A stretch of DNA of 64,000 nucleotides from Nocardiopsis sp. ATB16-24 (GTDB taxonomy: Bacteria > Actinomycetota > Actinomycetes > Streptosporangiales > Streptosporangiaceae), in NCBI RefSeq assembly GCF_030271535.1, contig NZ_JASCXJ010000006.1, positions 124,001 to 188,000 of the forward strand, read 5' to 3'. The notes below the pieces were generated by a model that was given only the letters and a program-made list of their open reading frames with translations, did no database searches and was not told where the DNA came from. A program made the position numbers and the translations under genes. This document shows, piece after piece, positions 45,436 through 54,676 of the stretch. Every line of letters begins with the position of its first letter. Within the stretch, counting starts at the first letter, position 1.

Positions 45436-46989
45436 TCACGCCTGGGCGGGCTCGCCCAGTCCCTCGGGCGGGTAGCTCTTCCCCGGTTCGAGGTCGTCGT
45501 AGATCCGGCTGACGGTCACGAACTCATACCCTTCCTCGCGCAGTCGCTCGATGATCTCCGGGGTGGCCGCCAGCGTCGGCGCCAGGGTGTCGTGCAACAG
45601 CACCACCGCCCCGGGCTCGGCCCCCTCCACCACGCTGTCCACGATCTCGTCGCGACTCAGGCCGGTCCAGTCCTCGCTGTCCTGGCTCCACAGGATCTCG
45701 GCCATGTCCTGGCGGCCGATCTCCTTCAACACCGCGGGCGAACTGTCCCCGAACGGCGGACGGAACAGTTGCACGGTGTGGCCGGTCTGTCGGCGGACCA
45801 TCGCGCTCACCGCGGCCACCTGGCCGACCAGTTCCTCCTCGGAGAAATACTCCGGCATGTGCTCGTGAAGGTCGTTGTGGCTGGCGATCTCGTGGCCCTC
45901 GGCGTAGGCACGCCGCAGCACGGAGGGGCGGGACAGAGCCGGGTCGCCGTTCAGGAAGAAGGAGACCGTCACCTCCTTCTCCGCCAACAGGTCGAGCAGG
46001 TGCGGTGTCGTCTCGGCCGGGCCGTCGTCGAAGGTCAGCGCGATGCACTTGGCCTTCGCGCAGTCCACGCCCTCATCGCCCGTGGTGATCACCCCCGGCA
46101 CCGGCGGAGGGGACTGCGGTCGGGCGGCGGGCTCGTCCACGGCCGGCACGGGCTCCTCGGCCAGTGACGCCTCCCTCGCCCGCTCACCCAGGTCCGACAG
46201 CAGCGGCAGCGCCTCCTCCGAGGGGATCACCGCGACCATCCGACCCGGTTCGGTGGAAGGGACGTGACCCTCCACGGACGGGGACAGGTGTCCATCGTCG
46301 AACTCCACCACCAGATCACCGTCGGTGTTGAAACCCATGGAGTCGTACGTGCGCAACACCGGATGCAGACCCTCCATGTCCACGTTCTCCTCGCCGGCGA
46401 ACGCCTCGCGCACGAGCCCGTTGAGCTCCTCCAGGGCCGCGTCGTCGGCCAGCAGTTCCGTGGCGTAGGCGGTGTGGCCGGTGGCCGTGTCGTACCAGTA
46501 CGTCTCATACCCCTGGCGCAACCCGTGGTAGTCCTCCTCGGTCCGTGTCAGGCGCACGCCCAGCACCCCGTTCCCCGCCGCGGTGACCTCCCAGTCGATG
46601 TCCAGACTCACCGGGTCGCGACTGGCGCCCCGGAAGTCCCGCACCTCCTGGTCCACCCGGGCGGCCAACTCCTCGGCGAACGCCTCGGCCCCCTCGAACA
46701 GTGGGTAGGCCACGTCGATCTCCAGGCCCTTGGGCCGGTAGGGATGATCCTCGAAGTGGTCGGCGCCACCGCGCCACTCCGTGACCGCCCCGTCGGGCTC
46801 GTCCCACACCACCGTGATCAGTTCGGACTCCGGGGGGTCCGTGACCGCGCTCCCCGTGCCGCAGGCCGACAGTGGGAGGACCAGTGCCGTGAGCACGGCG
46901 GTGGACCTTCTCGTCCCGCGCCTCCGCGCCGTACGACCTTTCTGCTCTCGACGTCGGACGGTTTCGTTGGCTCGGCTCGACGACGACAC
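45436..46989 (-). CDS. polysaccharide deacetylase lipoprotein, paralogue 1
   Basis: 517 residues. An Arg-rich start and lipobox LPLSAC (Cys43) make it a lipoprotein outside the membrane. Residues about 75-280 form a domain of the RsiV/PdaC-like type (VAYPLFEGAEAFAEELAARV; QGYETYWYDTATGHTAYATE). The NodB deacetylase domain occupies about 315-500: ALTFDDGPAETT (metal Asp), HEIASHNDLHEHM (metal His pair; the usual Ser/Thr after the first His is Asn), RPPFGDSSP and VVLLHDT. It would remove acetyl groups from wall or chitin-like glycans. GTG start with no Shine-Dalgarno. Confidence 0.88.
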   Translation of the reverse strand: MSSSSRANETVRRREQKGRTARRRGTRRSTAVLTALVLPLSACGTGSAVTDPPESELITVVWDEPDGAVTEWRGGADHFEDHPYRPKGLEIDVAYPLFEGAEAFAEELAARVDQEVRDFRGASRDPVSLDIDWEVTAAGNGVLGVRLTRTEEDYHGLRQGYETYWYDTATGHTAYATELLADDAALEELNGLVREAFAGEENVDMEGLHPVLRTYDSMGFNTDGDLVVEFDDGHLSPSVEGHVPSTEPGRMVAVIPSEEALPLLSDLGERAREASLAEEPVPAVDEPAARPQSPPPVPGVITTGDEGVDCAKAKCIALTFDDGPAETTPHLLDLLAEKEVTVSFFLNGDPALSRPSVLRRAYAEGHEIASHNDLHEHMPEYFSEEELVGQVAAVSAMVRRQTGHTVQLFRPPFGDSSPAVLKEIGRQDMAEILWSQDSEDWTGLSRDEIVDSVVEGAEPGAVVLLHDTLAPTLAATPEIIERLREEGYEFVTVSRIYDDLEPGKSYPPEGLGEPAQA

Positions 46990-47244
46990 CGGATCCCCTA
47001 TCCCTAGCGGTGCTCACACGGCTGCCGGCGACAGGATGGGAGGCACCGCCCCCGAGGGGGACGGAAAGGTGTTCCACGGGTCAGTGGTGCCCACTGCTCC
47101 TCGCACGCGGACATCCGTCCCGGTCCGTACCCGCCGGTCCGGGCCCTCCAGCGCCGGAGACCATCGTCTCTCGGATCCCCGCAAAAGTCGCGGGACTCTC
47201 CGTTGTGAGCCCATGTCGGCGAACCCGGACCGGGACGTCCGGCC

Positions 47245-48810
47245 TCAGACGTCGTCGGCGACCTCGTCGCCCGGCTCGGGAACCCCCGCGATGTAGGTCT
47301 CCCCGGGGACCGTCGTGCCCAGGAGTTGGGAGACGGTGACCATGGTGTACCCGCGAGCGTCCAGTTCCCTGATGATCGTGTGCGAGGCGTCGATGGTGGT
47401 GTCGTGGATGTCGTGCATGAGGATGATCGCCCCGTTCGAGGCACCGTCCAACGCCCGGGAGGCGACCACCAAGGCCTCCCGGTCCTTCCAGTCGTTGGTG
47501 TCCACGCTCCACAGGATCTGGGCCAGTCCCATGTCCGCGGTCACCGACGCCACACCCTCGTCGGTGGAACCGTAGGGGGGTCGCATCAGGTCCATGGTGT
47601 AGCCGGTCTCGCGGTACACCAATGCCTGCACGGGATCCAGGTTCGACCGCACCCCGTCCGGGCCCAGGGAGGCCAGGTCCGGATGGCTCAGGGTGTGGTT
47701 GGCCAGCTCGTGCCCCTCGGCGTAGGCGCGCCGCACAGTGTACGGGTTCTCCATGATCGGGTATCCGGAGACGAAGAAGGTGGCGCGCGCGTCGTACTCG
47801 GCGAGGAGGTCCAACAGTTCGGGAGTACGCCCTCCGGGACCGTCGTCATAGGTCAGGGCCACGCACGTGGTGTCGGGGGCGGAGCAGTCGACGTCCTGAT
47901 CCACCGCGGGCAGCTCCCCGGGCACACGGTCGTCCCGCCGGCCGTCCTTGTCGGCCTGGGGCGGAGCGGCGATCTCGAAGCGTTCCACACCGACCGTCGC
48001 GGCGTCGCGTACGCGCGCACCCACTTCGGAGAGCAGGTCCCGGGCCTCCTCGGACGCGATCACCGCGTGCACGCGGCCCTCCTCCACGGGGGCCACCTGA
48101 CCGGTGTCGAACTCCACCACCAGGTCTCCGTCGGGGTTGAACCCCACCGAGTCGTACAGGGCGCTGATCGGATGGATGCTGCTCGTGTCCACGGCACCGT
48201 GGTCCCCGCCGACGCCCACGGCCCTTTCACGCACCAGCTCGTTGAGCCGCTCCAGCTCCTCCTGCCCGGCGAGCAGGGCGGTGGAGGGGTGGTGCTCCGC
48301 GGTGGCGGTGTCGTACCAGTAGGTGGTGTACCCCTCCTTGGGGCCCTCGGAGTCGGTTTCGGTCCGCGTCATCCTGACCCCGAGCAGACCGTCGCCGGCG
48401 GTGGTGAGGTTCCACGCGGCCTCGAAGGAGACCGCGCCCGGGGCGGCCGTCTCGAAAGCGCGCACCTCCTCGCCGAGCCGACGCTCCAGGAAGGCGGTCA
48501 GCGGCTCGGCGTTGGGGATGACCGGGAAGGTCACCGACGCGGGGACGCCCCCGTCGTAGGAGAGTTCGGCCTCGCTCACCCCCACCACGCTCTCCGCCTC
48601 CACCATGGTCAGCCCGTCGGGCTCCCCCAACGCGGGAGGCGTCTGTGCGACCTCGGAGGCGGGATCGGAGGCGTTCTCCGACGAGGAGTGCTCGGACACG
48701 GAGGGTGGTCGCGCCGACAGCAGCACCATCCCGGCCAGGACCAGCGACGCCACCACCACCGTGAGGAGGGGATGCTCAGGCGCCATGGAGGGGGGTGACT
48801 GCTTCTTCAC
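47245..48810 (-). CDS. polysaccharide deacetylase, membrane-anchored, paralogue 2
   Basis: 521 residues with the same plan as paralogue 1: N-terminal anchor (HPLLTVVVASLVLAGMVLLS), RsiV/PdaC-like domain (PKEGYTTYWYDTATAEHHPS) and NodB domain (ALTYDDGPGGRT; HELANHTLSHPDL with a canonical His pair; RPPYGSTDEG; IILMHDIHDT). The tandem pair arose by duplication, but this copy has no lipobox Cys. GTG 48810 is favoured because GGAGAT lies six bases upstream and it puts the anchor at the N-terminus; in-frame ATGs at 48882 and 48903 would add up to 31 residues. Confidence 0.86.
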   Translation of the reverse strand: MKKQSPPSMAPEHPLLTVVVASLVLAGMVLLSARPPSVSEHSSSENASDPASEVAQTPPALGEPDGLTMVEAESVVGVSEAELSYDGGVPASVTFPVIPNAEPLTAFLERRLGEEVRAFETAAPGAVSFEAAWNLTTAGDGLLGVRMTRTETDSEGPKEGYTTYWYDTATAEHHPSTALLAGQEELERLNELVRERAVGVGGDHGAVDTSSIHPISALYDSVGFNPDGDLVVEFDTGQVAPVEEGRVHAVIASEEARDLLSEVGARVRDAATVGVERFEIAAPPQADKDGRRDDRVPGELPAVDQDVDCSAPDTTCVALTYDDGPGGRTPELLDLLAEYDARATFFVSGYPIMENPYTVRRAYAEGHELANHTLSHPDLASLGPDGVRSNLDPVQALVYRETGYTMDLMRPPYGSTDEGVASVTADMGLAQILWSVDTNDWKDREALVVASRALDGASNGAIILMHDIHDTTIDASHTIIRELDARGYTMVTVSQLLGTTVPGETYIAGVPEPGDEVADDV

Positions 48811-49460
48811 GGGGAGATCTCCACGTTCATCGTCGAACGAACACCGGCGGGGAGCAGGGGGTTCGCCCGCAGGACGCTTCATGTCAGGTGTGACGTCGGT
48901 CATGCGGCCGGGGTTCTCGTCGTTTTGACCGACGAGGAAAGGGGTGCGCCCACTACGGAGGGCGAGGGGGGCCTTCCTATACTCGCAGGCGCGGGAGGTA
49001 CGTGGGCCCTCCCACGGACCGAACCGACCCCGGAGGGGACGGGACGCGTCGAAAGAGCGGCCCGACGGGAACCCGGGACCGCGCCGCGGCGGCGAGGGGC
49101 GACGGACGTCGCCACAGGCACCGGTGAACCGGTCGAGGGCCGGCGGCCGGGAAGCGGTGACCATGAGCAGGAGCGGTGCCCGCACCGCGCGTGTGCTCGG
49201 TGGAGGAGATCGAAGAGGCGCCGCGATCGACGGTCTCGCGCGTCGACGCCGCGAACCTGTGGTGGGTCGACCTCGACCTCGGGATCGAGGCACGGGACCA
49301 CGCCGAGGCCGAACCGGCCCCGCGCGACATGGCGGAGGCGGTCCGCGGACGCGCACCGATCTGTTCGGCTCCTCGGAGCCGGGGCGTCGCGCGGTGCCCC
49401 GAGCGCGTCGGGGACGTCGAAGCCTCTCGGCTCCCAAGGGACGCCGGGCACCGGGGTGAC
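48811..49460. other. 650 bp upstream of the second deacetylase, no gene seen
   Basis: Frames here look random. TATAGG on the minus strand (48976-48981) could be the -10 for the deacetylase gene, leaving a leader of about 160 bases. No repeats or RNA gene recognised. Confidence 0.45.
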
Positions 49461-49498
49461 GACGAGGGGGCCGTGGCCAAAGCCACGACCCCCTCGTC
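49461..49498 (-). terminator. strong terminator of the Pro/Gly-rich membrane protein gene
   Basis: 10-bp stem GACGAGGGGG/CCCCCTCGTC, one mismatch, 6-bp stem CGTGGC/GCCACG and a 4-base loop CAAA, 17 bases after the stop. Confidence 0.8.
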
Positions 49499-49514
49499 CT
49501 GTCGTGCGGAACGG

Positions 49515-50570
49515 TCAGGTGCCGACCACGGCCAGCGCCTCGGCGCCGGCGTTGAGCATGATCTCCTCGACGTTGTCGGGCATGACCAGGTCCTCGGCGG
49601 TGTCATCGCCGCTGAAGGACGGGTGCAGCTGGTACTCGATCCGGATGTTGAGGTTCGCGGTGCGGATCAGCAGCACGGCCTGGGGGATGTCGTCGCCCAG
49701 GAAGTCGTACTTCGTCAGGACGTAGTGGGCCTCGTCACCGAGGTCCACGTCCTTGCTCTCCTCCACGTTGTCGGCCTCGTAGAAGGTGTTGTACTGGCCC
49801 TTGCCGTTGACCTCGTCCACGCGGCTCTGGTAGTCGGACTTGGCGGCCTCCACGGAGTCCGCGGCGGAGTAGGGCGTGCTGTACTCGATCTCGAAGGCCG
49901 CGTAGCCGCCGGGGTCGTTGCCCTCCGGTGCGGCGCCGTCCAGGGTGTCACAGTAGGAGGTCTCGTCCCGGACCGACTTGCTTCCGCCGTCCTGGATGAG
50001 GAAGTCGGAGACCACCTGGTCGGTGAAGGCGTCGCAGGGCTCGGTCGGAACGGAGTAGGGGGGCTCACCCGCGGGTTCCGCGTCGGGGGCGGGCTGGGGG
50101 TCGTCACCGCCCTCGTCGTCCTCCACGACCTCCTCGCTGTCCTGGGAGGTGGGGTCGGGCGCGGCGACCTGGTCCCCGTTGCCGTTGGTGACGAGCATGA
50201 CCAGGACGGCGATCACCAGGACGACGATGACGGCACCGCCGCCGATGACCACCCACAGTCCGGCCTTGCTCCCGCCGCCCGAAGGCTGCTGGGGCGGCGG
50301 CGGGTAGCCCGGACCCCCGGGCCCGCCGGGGCCGCCGGGACCGCCCGGATAGGGAGGCTGTCCGCCCGCGTACATCTGTTGTTCGGGTGCCCCGGGGTAT
50401 CCCGGAGGCCCACCGTAACCAGGTTGGCCGCCGTAACCGGGTTGACCACCGGTGCCCTGGTCACCGTACGGTGCGCCGTGGGGCTGGCCGTAGGGCTGCT
50501 GGCCCCCACTGTTGTCCCCGCCACCGTAGGGGTTCTGCGGTGGCTGGTTGTAAGGTCCGTTTTCGCTCAT
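49515..50570 (-). CDS. Pro/Gly-rich single-pass membrane protein, hypothetical
   Basis: 351 residues. The first ~100 are a low-complexity Pro/Gly/Tyr/Gln segment with repeats such as GQPGYGG, cytoplasmic if the single membrane segment (VVIGGGAVIVVLVIAVLVML, about 104-124) is type II. An acidic linker and a ~170-residue external domain with two Cys (EPCDAFTDQVV, ETSYCDTLDG) follow. This layout is common for actinobacterial envelope proteins of unknown function, and the external part is reminiscent of DUF3558 lipoproteins, weakly. ATG 50570 with GAGGGGAG upstream. Confidence 0.83.
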   Translation of the reverse strand: MSENGPYNQPPQNPYGGGDNSGGQQPYGQPHGAPYGDQGTGGQPGYGGQPGYGGPPGYPGAPEQQMYAGGQPPYPGGPGGPGGPGGPGYPPPPQQPSGGGSKAGLWVVIGGGAVIVVLVIAVLVMLVTNGNGDQVAAPDPTSQDSEEVVEDDEGGDDPQPAPDAEPAGEPPYSVPTEPCDAFTDQVVSDFLIQDGGSKSVRDETSYCDTLDGAAPEGNDPGGYAAFEIEYSTPYSAADSVEAAKSDYQSRVDEVNGKGQYNTFYEADNVEESKDVDLGDEAHYVLTKYDFLGDDIPQAVLLIRTANLNIRIEYQLHPSFSGDDTAEDLVMPDNVEEIMLNAGAEALAVVGT

Positions 50571-51096
50571 GGCTCCCCTCGCCCGTGTCTGATGGCCGTG
50601 TTCTTTGGGACGCATGTGTGCGCCTGTGGGTTCTCATGCCTTCCCGTACCGTGACTTTCGCGCTGGAACCCGGGAATCGTGTGAGGGGAGGCGCACCAAC
50701 CGCTGCTGCCGTTCCGCGGGCGAGTGCGGGGGCATGGGGCGGGGCGTTCCCCGTGTCCGTGAGGAGGCTTCCGTGGACCGTGGGAGGCCGACCACCCGAG
50801 GCGGGTGTGGATCAGCGTATCCCCCGGTCGGGGGACCGGACGTGTTGCATCCTAGCTGTGAGCATGGGGTCAAGGGCAGGTCGGGTGGGGGGCCATGAGG
50901 GGAATCGTCACTGTTTTGTGTCGATTGTGCAGGAGCTCATCATGCACGTGACGCAATCGTGGCCGGAGGGTGGGGGGAACCGTGTCCTGCCTCCGGTAGG
51001 CGGGGCCGGGGCGGGCTCCGTCGCCTGTTCGCCCGCCCCTCGACACGTCGGCGTCGGCCGGAACGAGGGCGGGCGGTGTCCACCGGCGCCGGGGGA
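50571..51096. other. 525 bp without a recognised gene
   Basis: Holds the upstream region of the minus-strand membrane protein gene; TAGGAT (50849-50854, minus) is a possible -10 with a long leader. Open frames on the plus strand run into the antisense of the next gene and are not supported. Confidence 0.45.
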
Positions 51097-51133
51097 GGGG
51101 GGCGAATCCCGCAACAGACGGGATTCGTCCCCC
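51097..51133 (-). terminator. terminator of the coiled-coil hydrolase gene
   Basis: 9-bp stem CGAATCCCG/CGGGATTCG plus a bulged GGGG/CCCC extension, ending three bases from the stop codon. Confidence 0.65.
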
Positions 51134-51135
51134 TA

Positions 51136-52179
51136 TCAGAACATCGAGATGTGCACGTGGTCGAAGTGGTTCTCGGTGAGGTTGCCGCGGTCGGCCATCG
51201 GGCGCCAGTCCGTGTCCCCCCGGCGCACGTCCCAGATCTGCTGTCGATAGATGACGTACATGATCCCGAGGTCGTCGGCGTTCTCCCTCGCCCACTCCGC
51301 GATCGCCCAGCCACGGTCGATCTGCTCCTGTGAGGGCGTGCCGCCGCTGGGATGCAACATGAAGTCGCAGGCCCGACCCTTGGGATGTTCACCGACCACC
51401 CAGCCGCCGACCTCCCGGTAACAGCCCACGCCGCCCACGTCCCGGCCCTCACCGAACTTCTCGATCACCAACTCGCGCATCTGCTCGGTGCGCGGGGTGA
51501 TGTTGTAGGGACCTCCCATCGGCTGCTCGGGATGGTCGGCGATCAACCGCTGTACCTCCAGTCGGCGGTCCTCCAGTTCCTGGAGGTCCTCCTCGGCCTC
51601 GCTCAACCGCTCCTCGGCGGTCTCCCGAGCGGTCTCGTCGCGGCTCAGCGCCTGGTCGAGCTGGTCGATCTTGTCCTGGTTGCTGGTGGACAGGTAGTCG
51701 ATCACCACCGCCCGGTCGATGACCTCGTCGGGTTCGGCCTCGACGAACAGCGACATCGACGGATCGATCCCGCCGCTGGTGTAGGTGGCCACCGCCAACG
51801 CCCGCACCTGGGCCCGCGCCTCCTCCACGTCCTCGCGGGTGCTCTCCGCGCGTTCCTCGGCGCGCTCGGCCTCGGCGATGACGCCCTCCATGTCCCGCAG
51901 ATCTCCCTGGTAGTCCTCGCTCAGGGCCTTCGCGCGCTCCTTCAGGGAGCTCATGCTCTCGGGTTCCATCGGTGTCGCCGTGGCCGGAGAGGGAGGGAGG
52001 AACAGCAAGACCCCGAGCAGGGCCGAGGCGAGGGCGAGGGTGCGGACACGGTCGGCGCCGGTGGGCGCGGCGAACACCGCGGCCAGTGCTCGGACCCGGT
52101 CGGCCCAGGCCGTTTCGGCGGGGTCGGAGGCCCAGAAGTCGGCGAAATCGTCCACGCGGTTCTGGTGGTCGGACTGCAC
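51136..52179 (-). CDS. secreted coiled-coil protein with C-terminal peptidase-like domain
   Basis: 347 residues. Residues about 45-70 are a membrane segment or late signal (RTLALASALLGVLLFLPPSP) after a 45-residue polar head. A long coiled coil with Glu/Arg/Ala heptads (about 78-215, CwlO-like) follows. The C-terminal ~120 residues, with GCYREVGGWVVGEHPKGRAC, DFMLHPSGG and NHFDHVHISMF, resemble the metal-binding region of wall peptidases (HxxxxxxxD ... HVH). A peptidoglycan endopeptidase kept in check by its coiled coil is likely. GTG 52179 is the annotated start. Confidence 0.83.
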   Translation of the reverse strand: MQSDHQNRVDDFADFWASDPAETAWADRVRALAAVFAAPTGADRVRTLALASALLGVLLFLPPSPATATPMEPESMSSLKERAKALSEDYQGDLRDMEGVIAEAERAEERAESTREDVEEARAQVRALAVATYTSGGIDPSMSLFVEAEPDEVIDRAVVIDYLSTSNQDKIDQLDQALSRDETARETAEERLSEAEEDLQELEDRRLEVQRLIADHPEQPMGGPYNITPRTEQMRELVIEKFGEGRDVGGVGCYREVGGWVVGEHPKGRACDFMLHPSGGTPSQEQIDRGWAIAEWARENADDLGIMYVIYRQQIWDVRRGDTDWRPMADRGNLTENHFDHVHISMF

Positions 52180-52428
52180 GGTGTGGTCGCTCCTCGGTCC
52201 CGTGCGCCCCCTGTGGGCACGGGGCGGGCGGGCACTGCTTCTCGTCGTTTCCCGAACCGGGTCGGTGGTCGAAGTCGGATCCGCGACACCGGTTCTCTCG
52301 CTCGCGCCCGGGGGCCTGGGCCGAGGCTGAGAGGGACGGGGCGGTCATGAGTGTAGGCACTCGGGCTGGGGATTCGGGAGAGAAGGGATGATTCCACCGT
52401 GCGACGAGCACCTCAATGTGGCCTACAT

Positions 52429-52434
52429 AACCTA
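52429..52434 (-). promoter_or_regulatory. possible -10 for the coiled-coil hydrolase gene, giving a ~240-nt leader
   Basis: TAGGTT on the minus strand, with TTCGCC 18 bases upstream as a possible -35. A 7-bp dyad AGCACCT/AGGTGCT brackets this region (about 52408-52446). Confidence 0.35.
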
Positions 52435-52446
52435 GCCATAAGGTGC

Positions 52447-52694
52447 TTTTACGGCGAACCAACTCGATTGTTCATGGTTGAGTGAGAATCGTGGGCGATC
52501 CCACGCGCGACCGGGGGATCGAGGCTCGGACCTGGGCCGACACCGCCTGGCGGGCCGGGCCGTCACGCGGCGGCGAGTCGCCGCCGTTCGTCCAGGGCCC
52601 GCTCCGTAGGCTCGGGCGTGGGCGTCGAACCCACGCGCCGGTTCCGCCCGCCCGGGCGCCGTGAGACCACCGCCGAGACGTCGATGGGAAGACC
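52447..52694 (+). promoter_or_regulatory. leader region of metNI with repeated hairpins
   Basis: No gene. Three hairpins precede metN: CGTGGG/CCCACG (52490-52505), CGGCGGCGA/TCGCCGCCG (52568-52586) and GCGTGGG/CCCACGC (52616-52636). The first and third share the core CGTGGGCG...CCCACGCGC. It does not match the SAM riboswitch classes I can recall. Confidence 0.4.
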
Positions 52695-53663
52695 GTGATT
52701 GACGCAGTGGGCCTGCACAAGGTCTACAGGTTGAAGAAGCGCCGGGTGACCGCTCTGAAAGGCGTCGACCTCCACGTCGAGCCCGGCGAGATCTTCGGGG
52801 TGGTCGGTCAGAGCGGCGCGGGCAAGAGCACCCTGCTCCGTTCGGTCAACCTCCTGGAACGACCCGACGCCGGGACGGTCCACGTCGCGGGCGAGGAGCT
52901 CACCGCGTTGCGCGGTGCCCGCCTGCGCGCCGCCCGTCGCGGCATCGGCATGATCCACCAGCACTTCGCGCTGTTGTCCTCGCGCACCGTCGCGGGCAAC
53001 GTGGGGTTCCCGCTGGAGGTCTCCGGTGTCGATCGGGCACGTCGCAGGGCCCGCGTGGGCGAACTCCTCGAACTGGTGGGGCTGAGCGACAAGGCACGGG
53101 CCTACCCCTCCCAGCTCTCGGGTGGTCAAAAGCAGCGTGTGGGGATCGCCCGCGCCCTGGCCTCGGGCCCGCAGGTCCTGCTCAGCGACGAGGCCACCTC
53201 CGCGCTCGACCCCGTGACCACCGACTCCATCCTCGCGTTGCTGCGCCGGCTGCGCGACGAGCTCGGTCTGACCATCCTGCTGATCACGCACGAGATGGAC
53301 GTGATCAAGAGGATCTGTGACTCCGCGGCGATCATGGAGGCCGGGGAGTTCCGCGAGTCCGGTCGGGTCCTGGACCTGATCGGTACACCGGGCTCGCTGC
53401 TGGCCCGTTCCCTCTTCCCCCTGCCCGCCCACAGGGGCGCGGACACCGTGTACGTCACCTACCCGCGCTCCTACGACGAGCCGCTCATGTCGGAGCTCAC
53501 GCGGCGGTTCGACGTGGACGTCAACATCCTCGGCGGTGGTGTGGAGGAGGTCGCCGGACAGTCCGTGGGACGTCTGAGCGTGGACCTGCGCGGAGAGCGC
53601 CGGAGGCAGGCCCTGACCTACCTGGCCGAGCAGGGACTGCTGGTCGAGGAGGCCGGAAAGTGA
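52695..53663 (+). CDS. metN: methionine ABC transporter ATP-binding protein
   Basis: 322 residues. ABC ATPase with Walker A VVGQSGAGKSTLLRSV, Q-loop IHQHFALLSSRTV, signature LSGGQKQRVGIARAL, Walker B VLLSDEATSALD and the H-loop LITHEMDV. The C-terminal ~75 residues (DTVYVTYPRSYDEPLMSELT; GRLSVDLRGE) are the NIL domain, which binds methionine to inhibit transport and is diagnostic of MetN. GTG 52695 start. The stop overlaps metI by four bases. Confidence 0.95.
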   Translation: MIDAVGLHKVYRLKKRRVTALKGVDLHVEPGEIFGVVGQSGAGKSTLLRSVNLLERPDAGTVHVAGEELTALRGARLRAARRGIGMIHQHFALLSSRTVAGNVGFPLEVSGVDRARRRARVGELLELVGLSDKARAYPSQLSGGQKQRVGIARALASGPQVLLSDEATSALDPVTTDSILALLRRLRDELGLTILLITHEMDVIKRICDSAAIMEAGEFRESGRVLDLIGTPGSLLARSLFPLPAHRGADTVYVTYPRSYDEPLMSELTRRFDVDVNILGGGVEEVAGQSVGRLSVDLRGERRRQALTYLAEQGLLVEEAGK

Positions 53664-54394
53664 CCGTCATCCCCGTCGACGGCCTCGTCATGGCCACCGA
53701 GGACACGGGTGCCTGGAACGCCGTCGTGGACTTCGTCCGGGCCTGGCCCGAGATGTGGCCCACCCTCTGGCTGGGCACGATGGACACCGTCTACATGGTC
53801 TGGTGGGCGACCGTCTTCAGTCTCCTGTTCGGTCTGCCGCTGGGCGTGCTGCTCGTGACCACGGACAAGGGCGGTCTCACCCCGGCGCCGACCGTGCGCG
53901 CGGTGCTCAGCGCCATCGTCAACATCGGCCGTTCGCTGCCTTTCATCGTCCTGATGGTGGCGGTGCTGACGCTCACGCGTTTCCTGGTGGGGACCACCCT
54001 GGGGCCCACCGCGGCGATCGTGCCCCTGAGCATCGGGGCGATCCCCTTCTTCGCGCGTTTGGTGGAGACCTCCCTGCGGGAGGTGGACCGAGAGGTCATC
54101 GAGGCCGCGCACGCCATGGGCACCCGCCGCTTCACCATCGTGGGCAAGGTGATGCTGCCCGAGGCGCTTCCCGGCCTCATCGCCGGACTGGTGATGACCG
54201 TGGTCACCCTCATCTCCTACTCGGCGATGGCGGGGGCCATCGGAGGCGGAGGCCTGGGCGACCTGGCCATCCGCGAGGGCTACCAGCGTTTCAACGACCA
54301 CTACCTATGGGCCACGGTCATCCTGCTCATCGTGATCGTCCAGATCGCGCAGAGCCTCGGCGACCTGTTGGTGCGCAGACTGTCCCGACGCTGA
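53660..54394 (+). CDS. metI: methionine ABC transporter permease
   Basis: 244 residues with five or six membrane segments. The coupling loop EVDREVIEAAHAMGTRRFTI and the core NIGRSLPFIVLMVAVLTLTR are typical of MetI; SYSAMAGAIGGGGLGDLAIR near the end is the family hallmark. The N-terminal 30 residues are slightly longer than in E. coli MetI. GTG start overlapping metN. A MetQ lipoprotein gene would be expected next but is absent. Confidence 0.95.
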   Translation: MTVIPVDGLVMATEDTGAWNAVVDFVRAWPEMWPTLWLGTMDTVYMVWWATVFSLLFGLPLGVLLVTTDKGGLTPAPTVRAVLSAIVNIGRSLPFIVLMVAVLTLTRFLVGTTLGPTAAIVPLSIGAIPFFARLVETSLREVDREVIEAAHAMGTRRFTIVGKVMLPEALPGLIAGLVMTVVTLISYSAMAGAIGGGGLGDLAIREGYQRFNDHYLWATVILLIVIVQIAQSLGDLLVRRLSRR

Positions 54395-54676
54395 GGGGTC
54401 GCCGGCCGGGCCTGACACCGCCCGGGGCGGCCCTTGCGCGGCCCTCCTCTCTCCTTCGAGCGACATCGGACGACGACCGATACGGGCGGACGCCGAGCGG
54501 TGGCGTGCGAACGGTACGCTCTGCGGACACGCCGACTGGCCTCGTCGAAGGACGTGGCGGCGGAGCGCCCTGCGCCGCCCGACTTCCGGAGAGCGGGCCG
54601 TCCGAAGGCCGGAGACACCCGACGTCGCCATGGCCTTGGGCCCGTAACGGTTGGGTTGCGGTGCGGGCAATGTCGA
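54395..54676. other. intergenic region after metI
   Basis: About 280 bp with no gene recognised and no metQ-like frame on either strand; only GC-rich imperfect dyads right after the metI stop, which may terminate it. Confidence 0.5.

Noticed and set aside
47245..49437. Long open frame extending the second deacetylase upstream to 49437
   Set aside because: The extra N-terminal 200 residues are Arg/Pro-rich random-looking sequence, while a signal-anchor start with a good ribosome site exists at 48810.
50864..51250. Plus-strand open frame starting near a TAGCTG hexamer
   Set aside because: It runs into the antisense of the coiled-coil hydrolase gene and across that gene's terminator; no domain or codon bias supports it.
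52320..52420. Possible SAM or c-di-AMP riboswitch between the hydrolase and metN genes
   Set aside because: Some short stretches (for example GTCATGAGTG) recall riboswitch consensus blocks, but the remaining conserved blocks are missing on both strands.
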